Notes: generated from the sequence alone by a model not told the origin. Shown: positions 11,176-24,050, counted from the stretch's first letter. The stretch is DNA of 64,000 nucleotides from Limnanthes douglasii subsp. nivea (GCA_036936605.1 JAUPFV010000002.1:252609305-252673304), one strand, 5' to 3'. Numbers and translations are program-made.

Positions 11176-13425
11176 CAATAGAGCTTGGCAATAGGTTTAT
11201 TTCTTTAAATAATTCTTCTGATGAAGATTAAACAAATGAATCTCTTAAACCAACCCTGTCTGGTAGCTTACCATCCACCACATCCTTCATTCAACTTGAA
11301 GAAAATCTGGATTTTACAGAGATTGCTCCCAAAAAATACAAAAGGACTAAATATAAAGAAATAAAGGCTCTCAGTAACCCTCAAAGATAAAAACAAAACC
11401 TTAATACTATTAGTTTTAAATGGCTACAAATGTTTTAAATTGGAACAATATGGGTATTGGAAATAAAACACAATAGGAAGGTTAAAATCTATCACACGAA
11501 CTGAAACCATAGACTTCCTGGCTATACAGGAACCTATGATTGTTGAAAATAAATTAATTTCAAACTTTAAAACTATTAGTTTTCATCATGGAATTCCAAA
11601 CTTGAATAATAAAATTTGGGTATTATGGAAAAATAACTTTAATGTGGATGTTAGTTGCAATCATGAGCAACTTATCCATCTAAAATTTCACTACATTAAC
11701 ATAAAAGACTTCATGAACACTATAATCTATGCCAAATGCTTAAGGATAAATAGAATCCTCCTTGGGATAAAATGAGAGAGATTACTAACAATCCACTTGA
11801 GTTGATTGTTATATGATACTTTTATTGTATAATTAAAGCCTCGAAACAATTACCTTGCACTTCTTTGTGTTTAAGAAGTCTTGATAACTTCAAAAATATA
11901 ATATTAGATTCTAACCTTGATAACACTGGATTTATTGGATCACCATACACATGTTCTAATGAAAGAAAATATAAAAATTTAGATATAATTCTTATAAATA
12001 GTCAAATGAGGATTTTTTTTATAATATTCACGTAAAGCACTGGGCCATAACTTGTTCTGGTCATTTCCCTGTAACCATAACATTATCAAACAACTCTACA
12101 AAACCAAAAACTTTATTCAAATTCTTATATATGTGTAAATTACATCCCCAATTAAACCGGATCATTGATGAGTCATGGGTGACACCAATATATGGTCATT
12201 CACTTCATGTTTTTTTGGGAAACTCAAAATATTGAAAGCTAAATTGATCAACTATTATTAACATGGATCTATGTATTGTTGTAAAAGAATATTTTGGCAA
12301 TAGAATAGTTGATATCTTATAGGATGACCTTTGGATAGAAGATAATAATAAAATTGGTGAATCTGTTGTTGAATATTACAAAGAAATTTTAACAAACTCA
12401 TGTATTGTTAATCAATTTGAAAATACGTTAAATATTATCTGTAATCTAGTCTCAAATTATGAAAATCAATATCTTATAGAAATTTCATCTGATATTGAAA
12501 TTCATAATGTTGTTAAGGGTCTTAAATATAACACTGTTGTGGCCCAGATGGGTTCAATGCAACCTTCTACCAAACTTCTTGGACTATTATTAATATTGAT
12601 TTTTGTCTTGTTGTAAAATACTATTTTGATAGTAAAAATGCTCATAAAGGTATTTATTTTACTGGTATATGCGTAAGCCCTAAAACTGAGAATCCAAAAC
12701 AGTTGAAAAACTATAGGCCTATTAGTCTTTGCACTGTTTTTTAACAAACTGGTTTCTATGATTTAAATGATAGATTGATGATATTTCTCCCAAAAATCAT
12801 CTTCCAAGAGAAAAGAGGATTTGTTCATGAAAGAAACATCCATGAATATATCCTTATTTCTCAAGAACTTATCCATGACTTAAACAAGAAGTCAAGAAGA
12901 AGAAACATCCTCTTGAAAATTGATATGGCGAAGGTCTTCGATAAAATCTCTCGCAATTTCATCTTAAATGTCCTTAAAGCATTTGGTTTTCACGAAAAAT
13001 TTGTTAATTTTATAAGTAATGGCATAAAATCTGTTTTATTTTCCATAATTATAATTGGTGAAACAAAAGGTTACTACAAGGGCCTTAATGGTATTAGACA
13101 GAGAGATCGTATATCTCCCGACCTAATTATCATATCAGAGGAATACCTCATTGGAGGTATTAATATGCTTTTCAATAACTACCAACAAATGATGTACATA
13201 ACAAGAATAAATCTTAATATAAATTTCCTGACATTTGCTTATGACTTTATTATCTACACAAATGGATCCAAAAACAATATTAACAGATTGAACATGTTTT
13301 AAATTTAGTACCATAAGTTATCTCGTTAGTCCATAAATAAAGACAAATCAAGTTTGATTGTTTCAATAAACATTAATAGTCAAAGAGTTGAAATTATAGA
13401 ATCTGCCACTGGTTATAAGACTTAG
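11175..13425 (+). mobile_element. L1-type LINE, truncated copy 1
   Basis: ORF2 remnants in order: endonuclease-like pieces (11536-12130, with TYSNERKYK-type and LIDQL-type fragments), then RT (12775-13302: RNILLKIDMAKVFDKIS, GIRQRDRISP, and LTFAYDF at about 13228-13250). The RT catalytic FADD motif reads FAYD, so the copy is inactive. The sequence is closely similar to 50645-52890. Homology to copy 2 starts at TCAATAGAGCTTGG. The copy stops inside RT at a fusion with minus-strand gypsy RT, with no poly(A) tail. Many stops and frameshifts. Confidence 0.85.
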
Positions 13426-15285
13426 AAAAATGGTACATACTTGTGCGGAAACCTTGATATAAATTTGTTCAATGCAGCCAACCTTTCGGTGAGTATCTGA
13501 ACCTCTTTATGGATCTGGAAGTGTCTATAATAAGTAATTCGTTGAGTCACACTGGTTCAACTTGAATATATTTCTCACTTATAATATACCTCAAAACATT
13601 TTTGGACCGTACTCTGAACGTGCACTTCCTCAGGTTTAACTTCAAATTGATAGCTTTCAAATTGGAGAAGGTTTCTTTAAGATCGGACAAGTGATCCTCA
13701 TATTTTAAGCTCTTCAACAGCACATCATCAATGTAGACTTCGACATTTCTTCCAATTTTACTGGCAAAAGCCTTATTTACAAAGCGTTGGAATTGGTTCC
13801 AGGATTCTTTAAACTGAAACACATAACCTTATAAAAATGAAGACCATATATGTTATGAATGTGGCGTGATATTGATCTCTCAGATCCATTTGTATCCGAC
13901 TGTACATAAAAAATGTATTCATGATTAACAGATTGTTACCATAAGTAAAATCTATCAGCTGACCTATTTGAGGGACATGAAATGAATCTTTCAAAATGTT
14001 ATATTTAGGTATGTGAAATCAATACACATATGAAATTTTCTATTCTTTTTTTACAAGAACCAGATTAGCAGTTCATAACAGGTATTGAAATTCCTGAATA
14101 TGCACAACGTTTATCAGTCGATCTACCTTCTTAACAATGGCTTTAGACTTTTCTGTAGGAAATTCTATCCGTTTCTGTATGATAGGGCCCATGTCATGTC
14201 GTATAGATAGCTTGTGGCAAATGATGCTTGCAGGTACATTCGTTACATCCTCAGTACACCAAGGAAACATATGAAAATTCTCAAACAAGAAAGATAACAA
14301 CTTTCCCTTTACTTCAAATGGTAATTTGGCTCCAATCTTAAAATATTTATTATATGGCAAAGTGTGTAACTCAACATCTCCCTCCGTAATAACCACTAAG
14401 ATTCTCTCTTGTATTATCTATTTTTCTTGAATCTAAAGAGCATTATAGTAATTTCTATTCTTTCTTGGTTTCCAGATAATCTAATATTTTCGGGGTAAAA
14501 GCAGTGCCATAAAATTCTTTAGCCAGTTTTTTACTACTTCAAATAACTCTCACCTGGCCCCAACTCCATATTTCAAGCAGTGGTGAACTATTGATGTAAC
14601 AAAATGCATCCTTAGTAATTAGGATCTACCATATATAGAATTATAAATAGTTAAACCATCAACCACCACAAAAGGTACCATCTTCTTATATGGTCCTTTC
14701 GTGAGGATGGTTTTTTCTTCTGACTCCTCAACTACATCGGCAAAACTCCCCGTAAATCCTACTGTGGTTTTATTTGACCAAAGAATGACAAGTAGGCCTT
14801 TCAAATTTTTTTGAGTAGATAAAAAGAAAATATTTGGTGAACTACTGTGTCAATCAAAATCCTTGGATTTTTCATTCCCTCGACTGCAACCCCAATCACT
14901 ACAGCATCCTCATTTGGCACGAAAACATCTCCCAAACCATCCTCATCGAATACAGTAAACGACACCAGATTCTGATATATATGGATAGACATTTTTCCTT
15001 CCAGTTGGGTAGTTAAGCTGACTACATGTCTTTTTCCAAGAAAAACTTGAGGGGGGCTGTGACAATATCCCTCCTAGACCATAGTATTATCCAGTTTGGG
15101 TGCCGTTTCAATGGCTTATTTTTTAATAGTATATTGTCCCACTTGTGCCTCATTTATGTTCGATAACGACCTATTTCATACTTGTGCTTTGACAAAAGTG
15201 GTTAGTTTTCCATTCTCAATTAAAGTTTGGATTTATTTCTTTAACGCAATGAAATCCTTGGTATCATGCCACACATTATTATGAT

Positions 15286-15570
15286 ACCTACAAAACCGAT
15301 TATTCTGATTTTCCTTTGGAGTTTGAATTGGTGGTGGCCTTTGAAATTGTACAAACTTCTTTAACTTGTCATAAATGGTTGCAGCATTTTCTAGTTAACA
15401 CTGCAAAACAATTAGGCTGAACCCACTAATTTCCTCTAAGTCTAAATTGTTGCCCTTGGGAATATTGGTTAGCCTTAGATCGATAGGAATTGTTTGGAGT
15501 TTGAATTCTAAGTATAAATTGTTACCTACAAAACCGATTATTCTGATTTTCCTTTGGAGTTTGAATTGGT
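15286..15570. repeat. 47-bp exact direct duplication inside fragment B
   Basis: 15286-15332 and 15524-15570 are identical as far as I can read (from ACCTACAAAACCGATTATTC to TTTGAATTGGT), 238 bp apart, in an otherwise degenerate gag region. Confidence 0.8.
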
Positions 15571-16746
15571 TAGCCTTAGCTTGATAGGAATTCTTTCTAA
15601 ATCCTTCAAATAATGACTAGCTGTAGTTTATTATTGGGAGGCTGAATAACTACTCCTAGACTGACTTGGTAGCTTCAATATCTTTGTATCTTCTTAGGTA
15701 ATATGTTCCCCCACTTGGGATAATAAACCTCCCCATATTAATTCTTTTTTATGTGTAACAATATCAATTAATTCCCCAGGTAGGATCCATTTTCTAAAAG
15801 AATCTATAGCTACTTGCTCGAAGCAGCCTAGCAACCCATCTTTAGTTTTTTCAAAGCGTTTGGTATACTCCTTCAAGGTCTTGCCAACAAACTGCTAGGA
15901 ATAGATTATTGTGTCTCCATTTCCTCTTAGATCTTTGCTTCCCACAATCTGTCTTCGAAAAGCCATTTAGAATATGTTAAATTTCTTGATTGACCCATGC
16001 GAAAGTCGGTTATATATCTTTAAGAAACTGTCCCTCAAAGTTTGAGAAATATCCGTACATAACAAATTATCATTGTCAAAATTCATCATCAAATTATTTA
16101 ATTGTTCGAGGTGGTTATCCGGATCTTTACTCCGATCGAAATTTTTGATCTTTTAGATATCAAACTATCTAGGTAAATGATCAGACATAATCTTTGCAGA
16201 TAAAGGTAAATTTCTCCAATAATATATTTGGCTGAATTGATGATCTTCATTGGATGTGAAAAATATACCTAGTTTGGACTAGTTAACAAATTGATCACTC
16301 ACTAAATGGTCTACTTTATGATCTCCTGACCCTTTTATGTTTTAATGACACTCTTTCTTCTTTTATTTATTTTATCTATGTTTTTTTTACCCAAATAGTG
16401 TTGTTTGATTGACTTGTCATATCAGTTCGAACATATTTTTTACCAACATTTCTCGTATGACTCTTTCGATTCTTATGATAATAATCACTAATCGAATAAG
16501 ACGAAGATACTTTAAACTAAAAAATTGAACATTTACTAGATTTTGAAGAACTAAAACAATTCTCGGTTCTACATTCTTTTTTTGAAGTTTGAAAAATGTT
16601 TTGATAGTCTTCCCCTTGGTGCTTTGTCAGACTATGTTGGGCATCACCCTTAAGATTCACCTCAGATTCTCTCTTTAACCTCAAAGGCTCAATTTTTCCT
16701 TATAGTTAGGTTTCGAATTTTTTTATTTGGGCTAGCTCTATGATAA

Positions 16747-16764
16747 CTCTCATTGTGGTCGCCA
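16747..16764 (-). other. Primer binding site of fragment B
   Basis: On the minus strand TGGCGACCACAATGAGAG directly follows the LTR terminus. It begins with TGG, complementary to the CCA end of a tRNA, and shares its first nine bases with the PBS at 26168. tRNA identity not determined. Confidence 0.7.
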
Positions 16765-17133
16765 TGTTGATAAAGGTAAATTATATCTGAGGGAATATTT
16801 AGTAAAGTGGTAAGGAGAAATTAATTTTTTGTATACAGTAGAGAGATAAGAGAGTTGATTAAGTAAATATTTAGAGAGAGTATGATTTTAGCAGTAAATG
16901 CTTCATGCCCCATTAAATGCATCATAAATGCCTTTTTATAGGCTGAAGTATCCTAATAGGCCTAATGGGACAAATCAAGTCCATTAGCCAACCTTTAATT
17001 ATCCAAGCACGAGGTCTGAAGCCCATTTAATAAAAATAAAAAAAACAATTAAATTTTAACTAATTTAAAACTATTGTTGAAATATATATTAGCCTTAGTC
17101 CAATTTATCGGTCGAATATTTATGCCCTCATCA
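16765..17133 (-). mobile_element. 5' LTR of Tat fragment B
   Basis: On the minus strand it begins TGATGAGGGCATAAATATTCG and ends CTTTATCAACA immediately before the PBS. The TG...CA termini and length (369 bp) suit this lineage. 16880-16960 holds a TATA-like TTTATAGGC block. No second copy was found in the window. Confidence 0.72.
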
Positions 17134-17540
17134 AGTAAAATAGGAGTGTTTTCACTATTTGTGATGTTGTTTGAAGAAATAGCAGGGCCCAAAGCCTCCT
17201 ATATATAGGCTTTACAACTTGAAGCCTAAATTTGTAACGCCCAACATCTTTTACTATCTTGTGATCGCCGACCACAACCCCAGTAAATTAGTAAAATAAA
17301 TTTACATCATGAATTATTCGTTGAAGCTCAAGTGTTGAGATTTGGACCCTCTTATTCATAGTTTCAACTTCAAATCGGTTACCACACTACTCATAACATA
17401 TTTTTCACCTATAGGTCCAATACACTCAATTATGTAATATAATTAAGTTGATTACTTTTATTATTAGACTTACCTTAAGACAATGACCGATGATATATAT
17501 TTAATATAATTGAGCTTAGAAATATACCAACCTCGAGGAG
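17134..17540. other. Intergenic, no gene; LTR-like fragment
   Basis: Contains the palindromic CCTCCTATATATAGGC (about 17196-17213), a possible TATA region of another LTR, followed by unassigned AT-rich sequence. Confidence 0.4.
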
Positions 17541-19020
17541 GCTGACGGTTAGAATGGGAAAGAAGGAGAATATGCCCCTCGAAAGGCAAAGGCGATGGTA
17601 TTTTCCAAAGAGGGTCCAATGCCCAAACTATAATGGCAGTATGCGACCTAAATGCGGAGGCTGACTACATACCGTTAATTGTGTCTACCTCTATGATCAT
17701 ATCAACAAAAGTGACCTTCTAGCCCATCTATGAAATATATCATTGCACCAAGCAACCCGAAATTGCAACAAATAGTGTCAGCATCGCTGAGACTATAAGA
17801 CTACCTTGGATGAAGGTCGAGTGCTAAAAATCGAGACCGAAAGGCTAATTGAGAGAAGGAACCTAAGGAAGTTCAGCGAGCAATCTGATAGACGCTTGCA
17901 AGAGTGATCATACAGCCCTCGTAACGCATCCTATGGCAAAGAATGGGGAAAAAGAAGAATATGCCTATAGAAAAGTAAAGGCGGTGGTATTTTCCAAAGA
18001 GGGCCCAATGCCCAAACTATCATGGAAGCATTTCGGTCCGCATGCACAGGATGACTATACGCCATTAATTGTGTCTAGCTTTATGACCATATCAACAACA
18101 TTGACCTTCTAGCCCATCTAGGAAAGATGTCGTTGCACCAAGCAACCCGAAATTGCAACAAATAGTGTCAGGATCACTGAGACTATGAGAATACTTTGGA
18201 GGAAGTTTGAGTGCTAAAAATAGAGATCCAAAGGCTAATTGAGAGAGGGCACCTAAGGGAGTTCAGCAAACAATCTGATAAAATCTTGAAAAAGCGGTCA
18301 CACAGCCCTCGTAATGCAACCTATGGACCCCAAGTCCAAGGGAATTGAGCAAAAAATAAGCTATACCGACGTGTGGGTCGTCCCGACGGAGAGAAAGGAG
18401 GAAAAAATCCTAAAAATACATCTTAAATCTCCATGGAGGCACCAGCAAGACGGATTACACATAGTCCCTCCAAGCGCTACATAAGAGAGTTGACATCCAT
18501 CGACCTACCGAGGGTCGACCTGAGTAAAACATGAGCACTTAAGGAATTCACACCAACCATATTTTTCTCTTATAAGGATCTGAAGGAGGTCATCTATCCA
18601 CATGATGATTCCATCTTAATCACGGTCGATACATGAGGAACGATAAATATGTTGTTTAGTTTAGTAATAAAATAATGGACTTTCAAGACTTTCATGTGCC
18701 CAACCTTCTATCTCGGGGTATGCTTCAATAGCCAAGACACCATGCGTTTGAGAATGATGCTACTACATATGTTGAGTGGAACGAGCAGATGGTCAAAGTG
18801 TGAGGTTGCTGACTTTGTAGTGCTAGACATTCTGACCTCATACAACATGAGCTCTTGAAGGCCATCGCTGCACAACGTAAAGACCGTGATATATTCCAAT
18901 TACTAGTGTTTGAAGTATATAGTCGGCAGTGAAGCAGGCATCATATGGGGAAACAAAAAGATAATGCAAGAAGTACTAATAGAATCTTTTAAGGATATGA
19001 AACTCCAACCAAAGCGGGGC
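17541..19020 (+). pseudogene. Tat-like gag-protease remnant, head of pol-less derivative A
   Basis: Plus-strand pieces resemble the end of gag (the ETERLIERRNLRKF stretch after the zinc-knuckle region) and a protease domain with the family words DLKEVIYPHDDS and FVVLDILTSYN, then ESFKDMKLQPKRG. The expected DTGSS loop has been lost by deletion. After EALKDMKL-type sequence the element goes straight to the tail at 19021; RT, RNase H and integrase are absent. The protease part is repeated at 56281-56750. Every frame has stops. Confidence 0.62.
17555..18326 (+). repeat. Two-copy tandem duplication, about 386 bp each
   Basis: 17555-17940 and 17941-18326 align end to end with scattered substitutions; both start GAATGGG and both contain GCACCAAGCAACCCGAAATT and CACAGCCCTCGTAA or CATACAGCCCTCGTAA. 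The duplicated segment is gag-like. Confidence 0.85.
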
Positions 19021-19739
19021 AAGTCCCCACAAATTTGAAATGAGACCCCTTACTCTTTATTTTATGTTTTTTTTATTTTCCTAACTCTGTTGATAATCAT
19101 TGTACCCAATTTATTTTAATCAATGGAAGCACATCGTTTATTTAAATTTTGCACAAGTAAGTGTTATTTACGCTACATACAGAGGAACTAGCATAACTCC
19201 TCGGCTACAATGAAACAAAGTTCCCTCTTTCATACAAGTTCACGCCCCACCACGCTATCTGGCCAACAATAAGTATAAGTTACACCGATAACTTGCATGA
19301 TACTCAAATCATGGTAGAGCGTGGGCAGGCTTATAAAAATGATGAAAAAACATTAAGGGAGCCCTCCACTCAAGCTTGCATTATACATATCAAAACCAAG
19401 TGACAAAGTAATCTTCAGGTTTTGTCCAAAGTACATGAGTTTGCCTACACAGTCCCCACTCCTGCTAGGAAGTAGATTAGTACATGCATAACAAAAACCC
19501 AACATACTAAGAAACGAGGTAGGAAGAACTACGAGAAAGAATAAAAGGTATAACGCATATATGAGTATTTTACTTCATAACAAAAAATTGCTTAACGTAG
19601 TTTGATGGAAAAGGAAAACAATACTTTTATGAAAACAAAAAATGGACACACGTGCACTATAAAATATGGAAAAATGAAGGCCAACTACGCCCATAATAAT
19701 ACTAAAGAGAGCCCCACACACTCTCAAAATTAAAAACAT

Positions 19740-21660
19740 CACACAGAAAAAGAAACAATTTTGTAAATTACAAAGAATCGAACGAACATCAACAATGACC
19801 TATAATCAAACATCACAGGACCTCCTTGTGCCCTCACTAGCCTCGATCGAGGAAAAAAGATAATTTGTGTCTTCACTTTACCTCGAGTTAGTTCTTTTAG
19901 AGGGAAAACATGAGAAGCGCTCCCATCGAACTGAGCCTTGCATGCCTCCACAACTTGATCCTTGAGATCGTCCACTTGTTGTTGGGTACACGCCATTTTG
20001 TCCTCGACTATAGACTCGAGCGCTTAGAATAGAACAAATCCCTCAAGTATCCTCGCAAGTCGTTGATCTGAAAATTGGTTCGGGGACCCATATGAGGAAA
20101 AAGAAGTAGTAGAAGAAAAAACCTAATTCAGAAGACCCTCAAAACGAGACTCAAGGTTTGGATTGGCATAAATCTTATGCATTACTTGGACGGTCTTAGT
20201 CTCACTCTGTTTGAGAAAAATATTGATAAAATGATGCATTACCATCTCTTTGTGCTTCTTAGTAAGTTGAATATCGTGTAGACACCAACTCTCAACCTCA
20301 TTAGCGCATGTTTCCATCAACCTCTTTAGTTGGCTTCCCTCTCGACATTGGTCATGTGAGCAAACTTTTCGTTGATCAACTCCCCTTTAATATTTTTTAC
20401 CGTCGCACGATATGATTTATTGGAATTCTATATGGAAATTCTGATCTTTTTAAGCCGCACAAACTCGAGACCAATAACGTGAGGGATATCGTACAGAAGT
20501 GATCCTTCATCATTTGTATATAATATTTTTTAGTAACAAATTACTTTTCCCTGATAACCATAACCAACGACACCCCTTTATTTTCCCATCTAAAATTATT
20601 TAGGGCCTTATGTTTTTTCAATATAGCCCTTTCCTTCTTTTCACATTTTCCTCGCTATAACTTTCCTTTCTCTACAATTTGAGATCAAGTATCAACTGGA
20701 GGGCCGATGAAGATGGCTTGGGTATACGAACGATAAGACCCACATGCTTGTGTGAAAGATTGATTAAGATGTGGAAGCTCTTCAAACCTAAGACAATGGT
20801 GATGCTCGGATACATCGGGCATGTTCTCTTGATAAGTACACTTGGATCAAGAGATTTTGAATATGGCAAAACTACGGGGATGGATACCCAGCCAGGATCA
20901 CTTGATACGTGATAGTACTTTGGGAAGATGCATTTTGAAGACTTAACATATGAGGTAGAAAATTCATACCACTAAATTTAATGACGTTGTAGGGTTGGAA
21001 AATATCTATCAAGTAACCGTGAGGATGAATGATGTCAAAATTGTGACTTTCGGGATGATTGAGCAAATAAATATGGAATAATGCGTAGGAATCCTTCTGT
21101 TGAAGAGCCTTGGCACGTTTAGTCGAAATGCGATAAGGAGATAACATTATAAGATAAATAAAAGCCACATAATCATAAGACTAATATCCCTTGAGTTGAT
21201 GCATACAAACCATGGAGAATACCGATGGAACATAGCTCATAGAAGGAGATAACCAATTATCACTCATGAAAAATACACGATGTCTTCATATCCCGTTAGA
21301 TTCAGATAAACAATGCGATCAAAATAGTAACCCAACTAATGCTACATAATATCCGACTAAGTTTTAGGACACACCACCCATTTGGGTTGAGTTGGAGCGG
21401 TGAGAAGTTGGCCGATGACAATGTTAGATGGAGTTGCATCAAGATTCAGACATCGAATAACCATGTCTTCGAGAATTTTGTTCTCCTAGCGGATATTGGA
21501 CTCGTTAAAAGTGTCAAATGTGGACGTAAGAAGACCAGCAATGCCCAACCTTTAATTCTAAATTTTACGACACGAAGGGATACCCTCGCTAAAGGTAACA
21601 TAGCTATAAAAATCATCGAAGACATCTAGCTCGAGATAATTAAACTAAAACTATGATATT
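19740..21660 (-). pseudogene. Antisense extra ORF (aORF) remnant of derivative A
   Basis: Reading the minus strand from about 21650 gives QLNPNGWCVLKLSRILCSI, which resembles the L-P-QL-PN-W signature of the plant 'putative gypsy type transposon' domain (Pfam PF04195) also found in the aORFs at 32373-35305 and 62652-64000. It continues through pieces at 21168-20872, 20320-20123 (basic, probably helical) and 19996-19739 (start of a coiled coil, QQQVDDLKDQVVEACKAQF). Many stops. Position downstream of gag-protease and orientation opposite to it match aORFs of Tat elements. Confidence 0.5.
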
Positions 21661-21860
21661 CTACACAACTAGCAACTCTACCACAAGGAAAGCTTGTATC
21701 CTCATTAATGAAAACTTAGCTCTATGAGAAAGAAAACCCAACACCCCATAGAAGAATGATAGCTTCTAGAGAGACAAAAAAAATATCTAGTGAGTAGTGC
21801 TCTAGATAAAAGTGAAGATAAAACAATGAAATTATATAGTATTTAAAGAGTAAAGGGGTC

Positions 21861-22530
21861 ATTCAAGCGACATGTAGTGAAAAGACTTAAAGTAATAATA
21901 AAAAATGGAAAAGTAAAAAATCATCTATAAGTAGAAGCTTCGAAAGAAGATAAGACCACAATTGGAAACAACTCATTAGCTTGACATTAAAAAATAGAGT
22001 GGAGGGAATTCCTAGTGTGGGACGAAAAAATCTAAGGTAAAATACCCAAACGAAACACCAAGGGTCGTGCGGCGTCACATGACTAGAAGGGACGTGGCCA
22101 AGAAGCCAAATTCTAAAACACTTGGTCGCGCAACATGGCATAACCAAGTGTGCCTCGTCGCACCAAGAAGCGCAACCAAAATAGCTATTGCCTTCTGACC
22201 AAACATAAACCAATCTAGTCCTGCACATAGCCGCGACAAGAATGTGTATTTTTTCTCGCCATACCCAAACTCCCCCTAATCGAGAATATATGTATGGCCA
22301 AGGGTTTTACGACCTGGTAGCGCACACTCGCGCAACTATGTGCATAAAGGTGTGGCCAAATTACATAGTTTGGTCTGGTCGCGCGTACGTATGTGACCTT
22401 AATAGTCCTGGCAATATATCCAGGATCACACCGACCTGGTCGCACAATTACGAGAGACCATGTTGCTCGCATATGGCCTCATATACTTACGCGAAGAGGT
22501 ACCTTAGTACTGGTCAATTGGTCAAGTTGA
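21861..22530. repeat. GC-rich insert with repeated GGTCGCGCAA-type motif
   Basis: Present in derivative A but missing from derivative C, where flanking sequence is joined at about 59665. It contains about eight variants of TGGTCGCGC / TCGCGCAAC on both strands (near 22062, 22121, 22157, 22313, 22328, 22376, 22436, 22465). The overlapping ORFs here (85-114 codons, both strands) look like by-products of high GC. Confidence 0.55.
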
Positions 22531-22919
22531 ACCTGACCACTCGGTCATGCTACCCTCTTTATGGTGGCATGACATCATGCAAATAGGCCACAAAGTCCCG
22601 TGATGCACGATGTCGTTCACCTAGGAAATATTTGGCTCTTAAGCCAATACACTAAATATGCTAAGTGTACACATTCGTAACCCTTATAATCATCAAGTAT
22701 TAGCACTTAGTATTCTTTATACACATCAGTTAGTCTCTCCTTCTCCAACGTTGATAACGGTAAGAAACCCGCGTCTTAAAACGTATGAAATCTATATATA
22801 ACAATATACGGGTAAGGCATCTGACATTATACGACTCAGAATCCTACAAAGAATGTACCCCGTCTCACAAAGCACCTGGAATACCAAAAAAGACGGCAAC
22901 AATATGAAGGAGACTATGG

Positions 22920-23540
22920 GTCAACATGTACATGAGATGTCCTCGGAATGAACAGTGGAAAAGAATGGCATGAATACTTTGATGCCTTAAGAATAACGTA
23001 AAGTTAGTTTGACTTTCAATAAGAACGATGTTAGTAGATCGCTGAAAAATATTATACGACCGATAGACCCATGGTTGGTATTGTTAATTTTGATTATGCA
23101 GAAAATACGGATAAAATGAAATATTTGCTAAAATAAATATTTACTGTAGCTGGGAGTGGTATCACTTGGAAATCATAGTTGTAAGCCACTATAACTTTGT
23201 CTACATAGAGGTTGGATACATGGCCGTAAAGATATCAACTAAGGAGGTGATATAATTGTAATGTTTGATGACAAATTGAGGTTTTGATTGAAGCACAACA
23301 AAAGTACTTTGTGATAGTCAAAAGGTCATTCAACTTACATGGATCCAAATGTACAATGACTATACAAATCACATAGATGTCATGTATCAATATATTCGTG
23401 ATATAACATCAACGAGAATTGTTTATGGAAATAAAGTATCTACATGCGATAATCCATCAAATATAATAACTAATACAATATTAGTTCGGAAGTTTAAAGA
23501 GTGCCTGAACTGGAATGTTATTTGCAAAATCAAGTGATGC
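22920..23540 (+). pseudogene. Ty1/copia RNase H and 3' end remnant
   Basis: Plus-strand fragments match the end of copia polyproteins: the DYAENTDKM stretch, FTVAGSGITWKS, ATITLST, then HIDVMYQYIRDI, GNKVSTCDNPSNIITNTI and LVRKFKECLNW. The catalytic TEAEY region is disrupted by frameshifts. Possibly the same family as 6601-8686. Confidence 0.75.
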
Positions 23541-24050
23541 CTATGGGGAATTTGGTCATTCAAATGAAAATAAGTTTCTTTGTTATAGTAAAAAGATGAT
23601 ATTTATCTCAAGAGGATTATTTATTGAGAATGAGTCGAATAGTCTTGATAATCTAATGATTTATCATATAAGAGTTCACAATGCATTTTGTGATTTTTTG
23701 TTCACATCGTATCCTGTGTTCACAATGTTCTTTGTGTTTACAGTGTACCTTCTTGTGTCATTAATGATTCTTGTGTATATGGAGATGTCTATCATATCTA
23801 AAGTGGTTACTATTCTAGTTATTGTGCTTATTAGGTCCATTATTTGAAAATTTATTACATGACACATATTTATTCCCCTATAAATAGGCTATTATGATTA
23901 GACAAAATAGAATAATAAAATTTGTAATTTTCTTCCATCACAGTGAAACATGTTTCTCTTTCGACGATCGTGAATGTATAAGTTATTATGGGACCACGTT
24001 AAAACATATTAATTTCAAGAGACATTAGATTAAAATATTCACATGTTCGA
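23541..24050 (+). mobile_element. Copia 3' tail and possible LTR
   Basis: Non-coding DNA after the polyprotein end, with three close TTCACA(N)TGTTCTTTGTG-like words near 23670-23740 and CCTATAAATAGGC at about 23877, a likely LTR TATA box. LTR limits unclear. The ORF at 23515-23847 is AT-rich without family features. Confidence 0.45.

Larger units (their letters stand above)
13426..16764 (-). mobile_element. Degenerate Tat-lineage gypsy fragment B, internal region
   Basis: Minus strand, from the PBS at 16764 leftwards: gag (about 16620-15100), protease near 14900 (ILIDT followed by a frameshift), the protease C-terminal segment at 14804-14619, then RT from 14396 to 13430, with VEVYIDDVLLKS near 13745-13710. 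The RT is a different, more decayed family than the elements at 1-2330 and 25753-36160. All frames are broken. It joins LINE copy 1 at about 13425. Its 5' LTR is at 16765-17133; the 3' part (RNase H, integrase, 3' LTR) is missing. Confidence 0.8.
19021..22905. mobile_element. Tail of pol-less Tat derivative A
   Basis: Long 3' region shared with 53930-56280 and 56751-60062 (same order of blocks, for example the one with CATGATACTCAAATCATGG). It lies downstream of plus-strand gag-protease and carries a decayed antisense frame (next entry). 22600-22905 may be LTR-like. Homology to copy C ends near 22905. Confidence 0.7.

Noticed and set aside
22215..22586. Overlapping ORFs of 85-114 codons on both strands as genes
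   Set aside because: They coincide with a GC-rich repeat island where stops are rare; no family features, and both strands are open.
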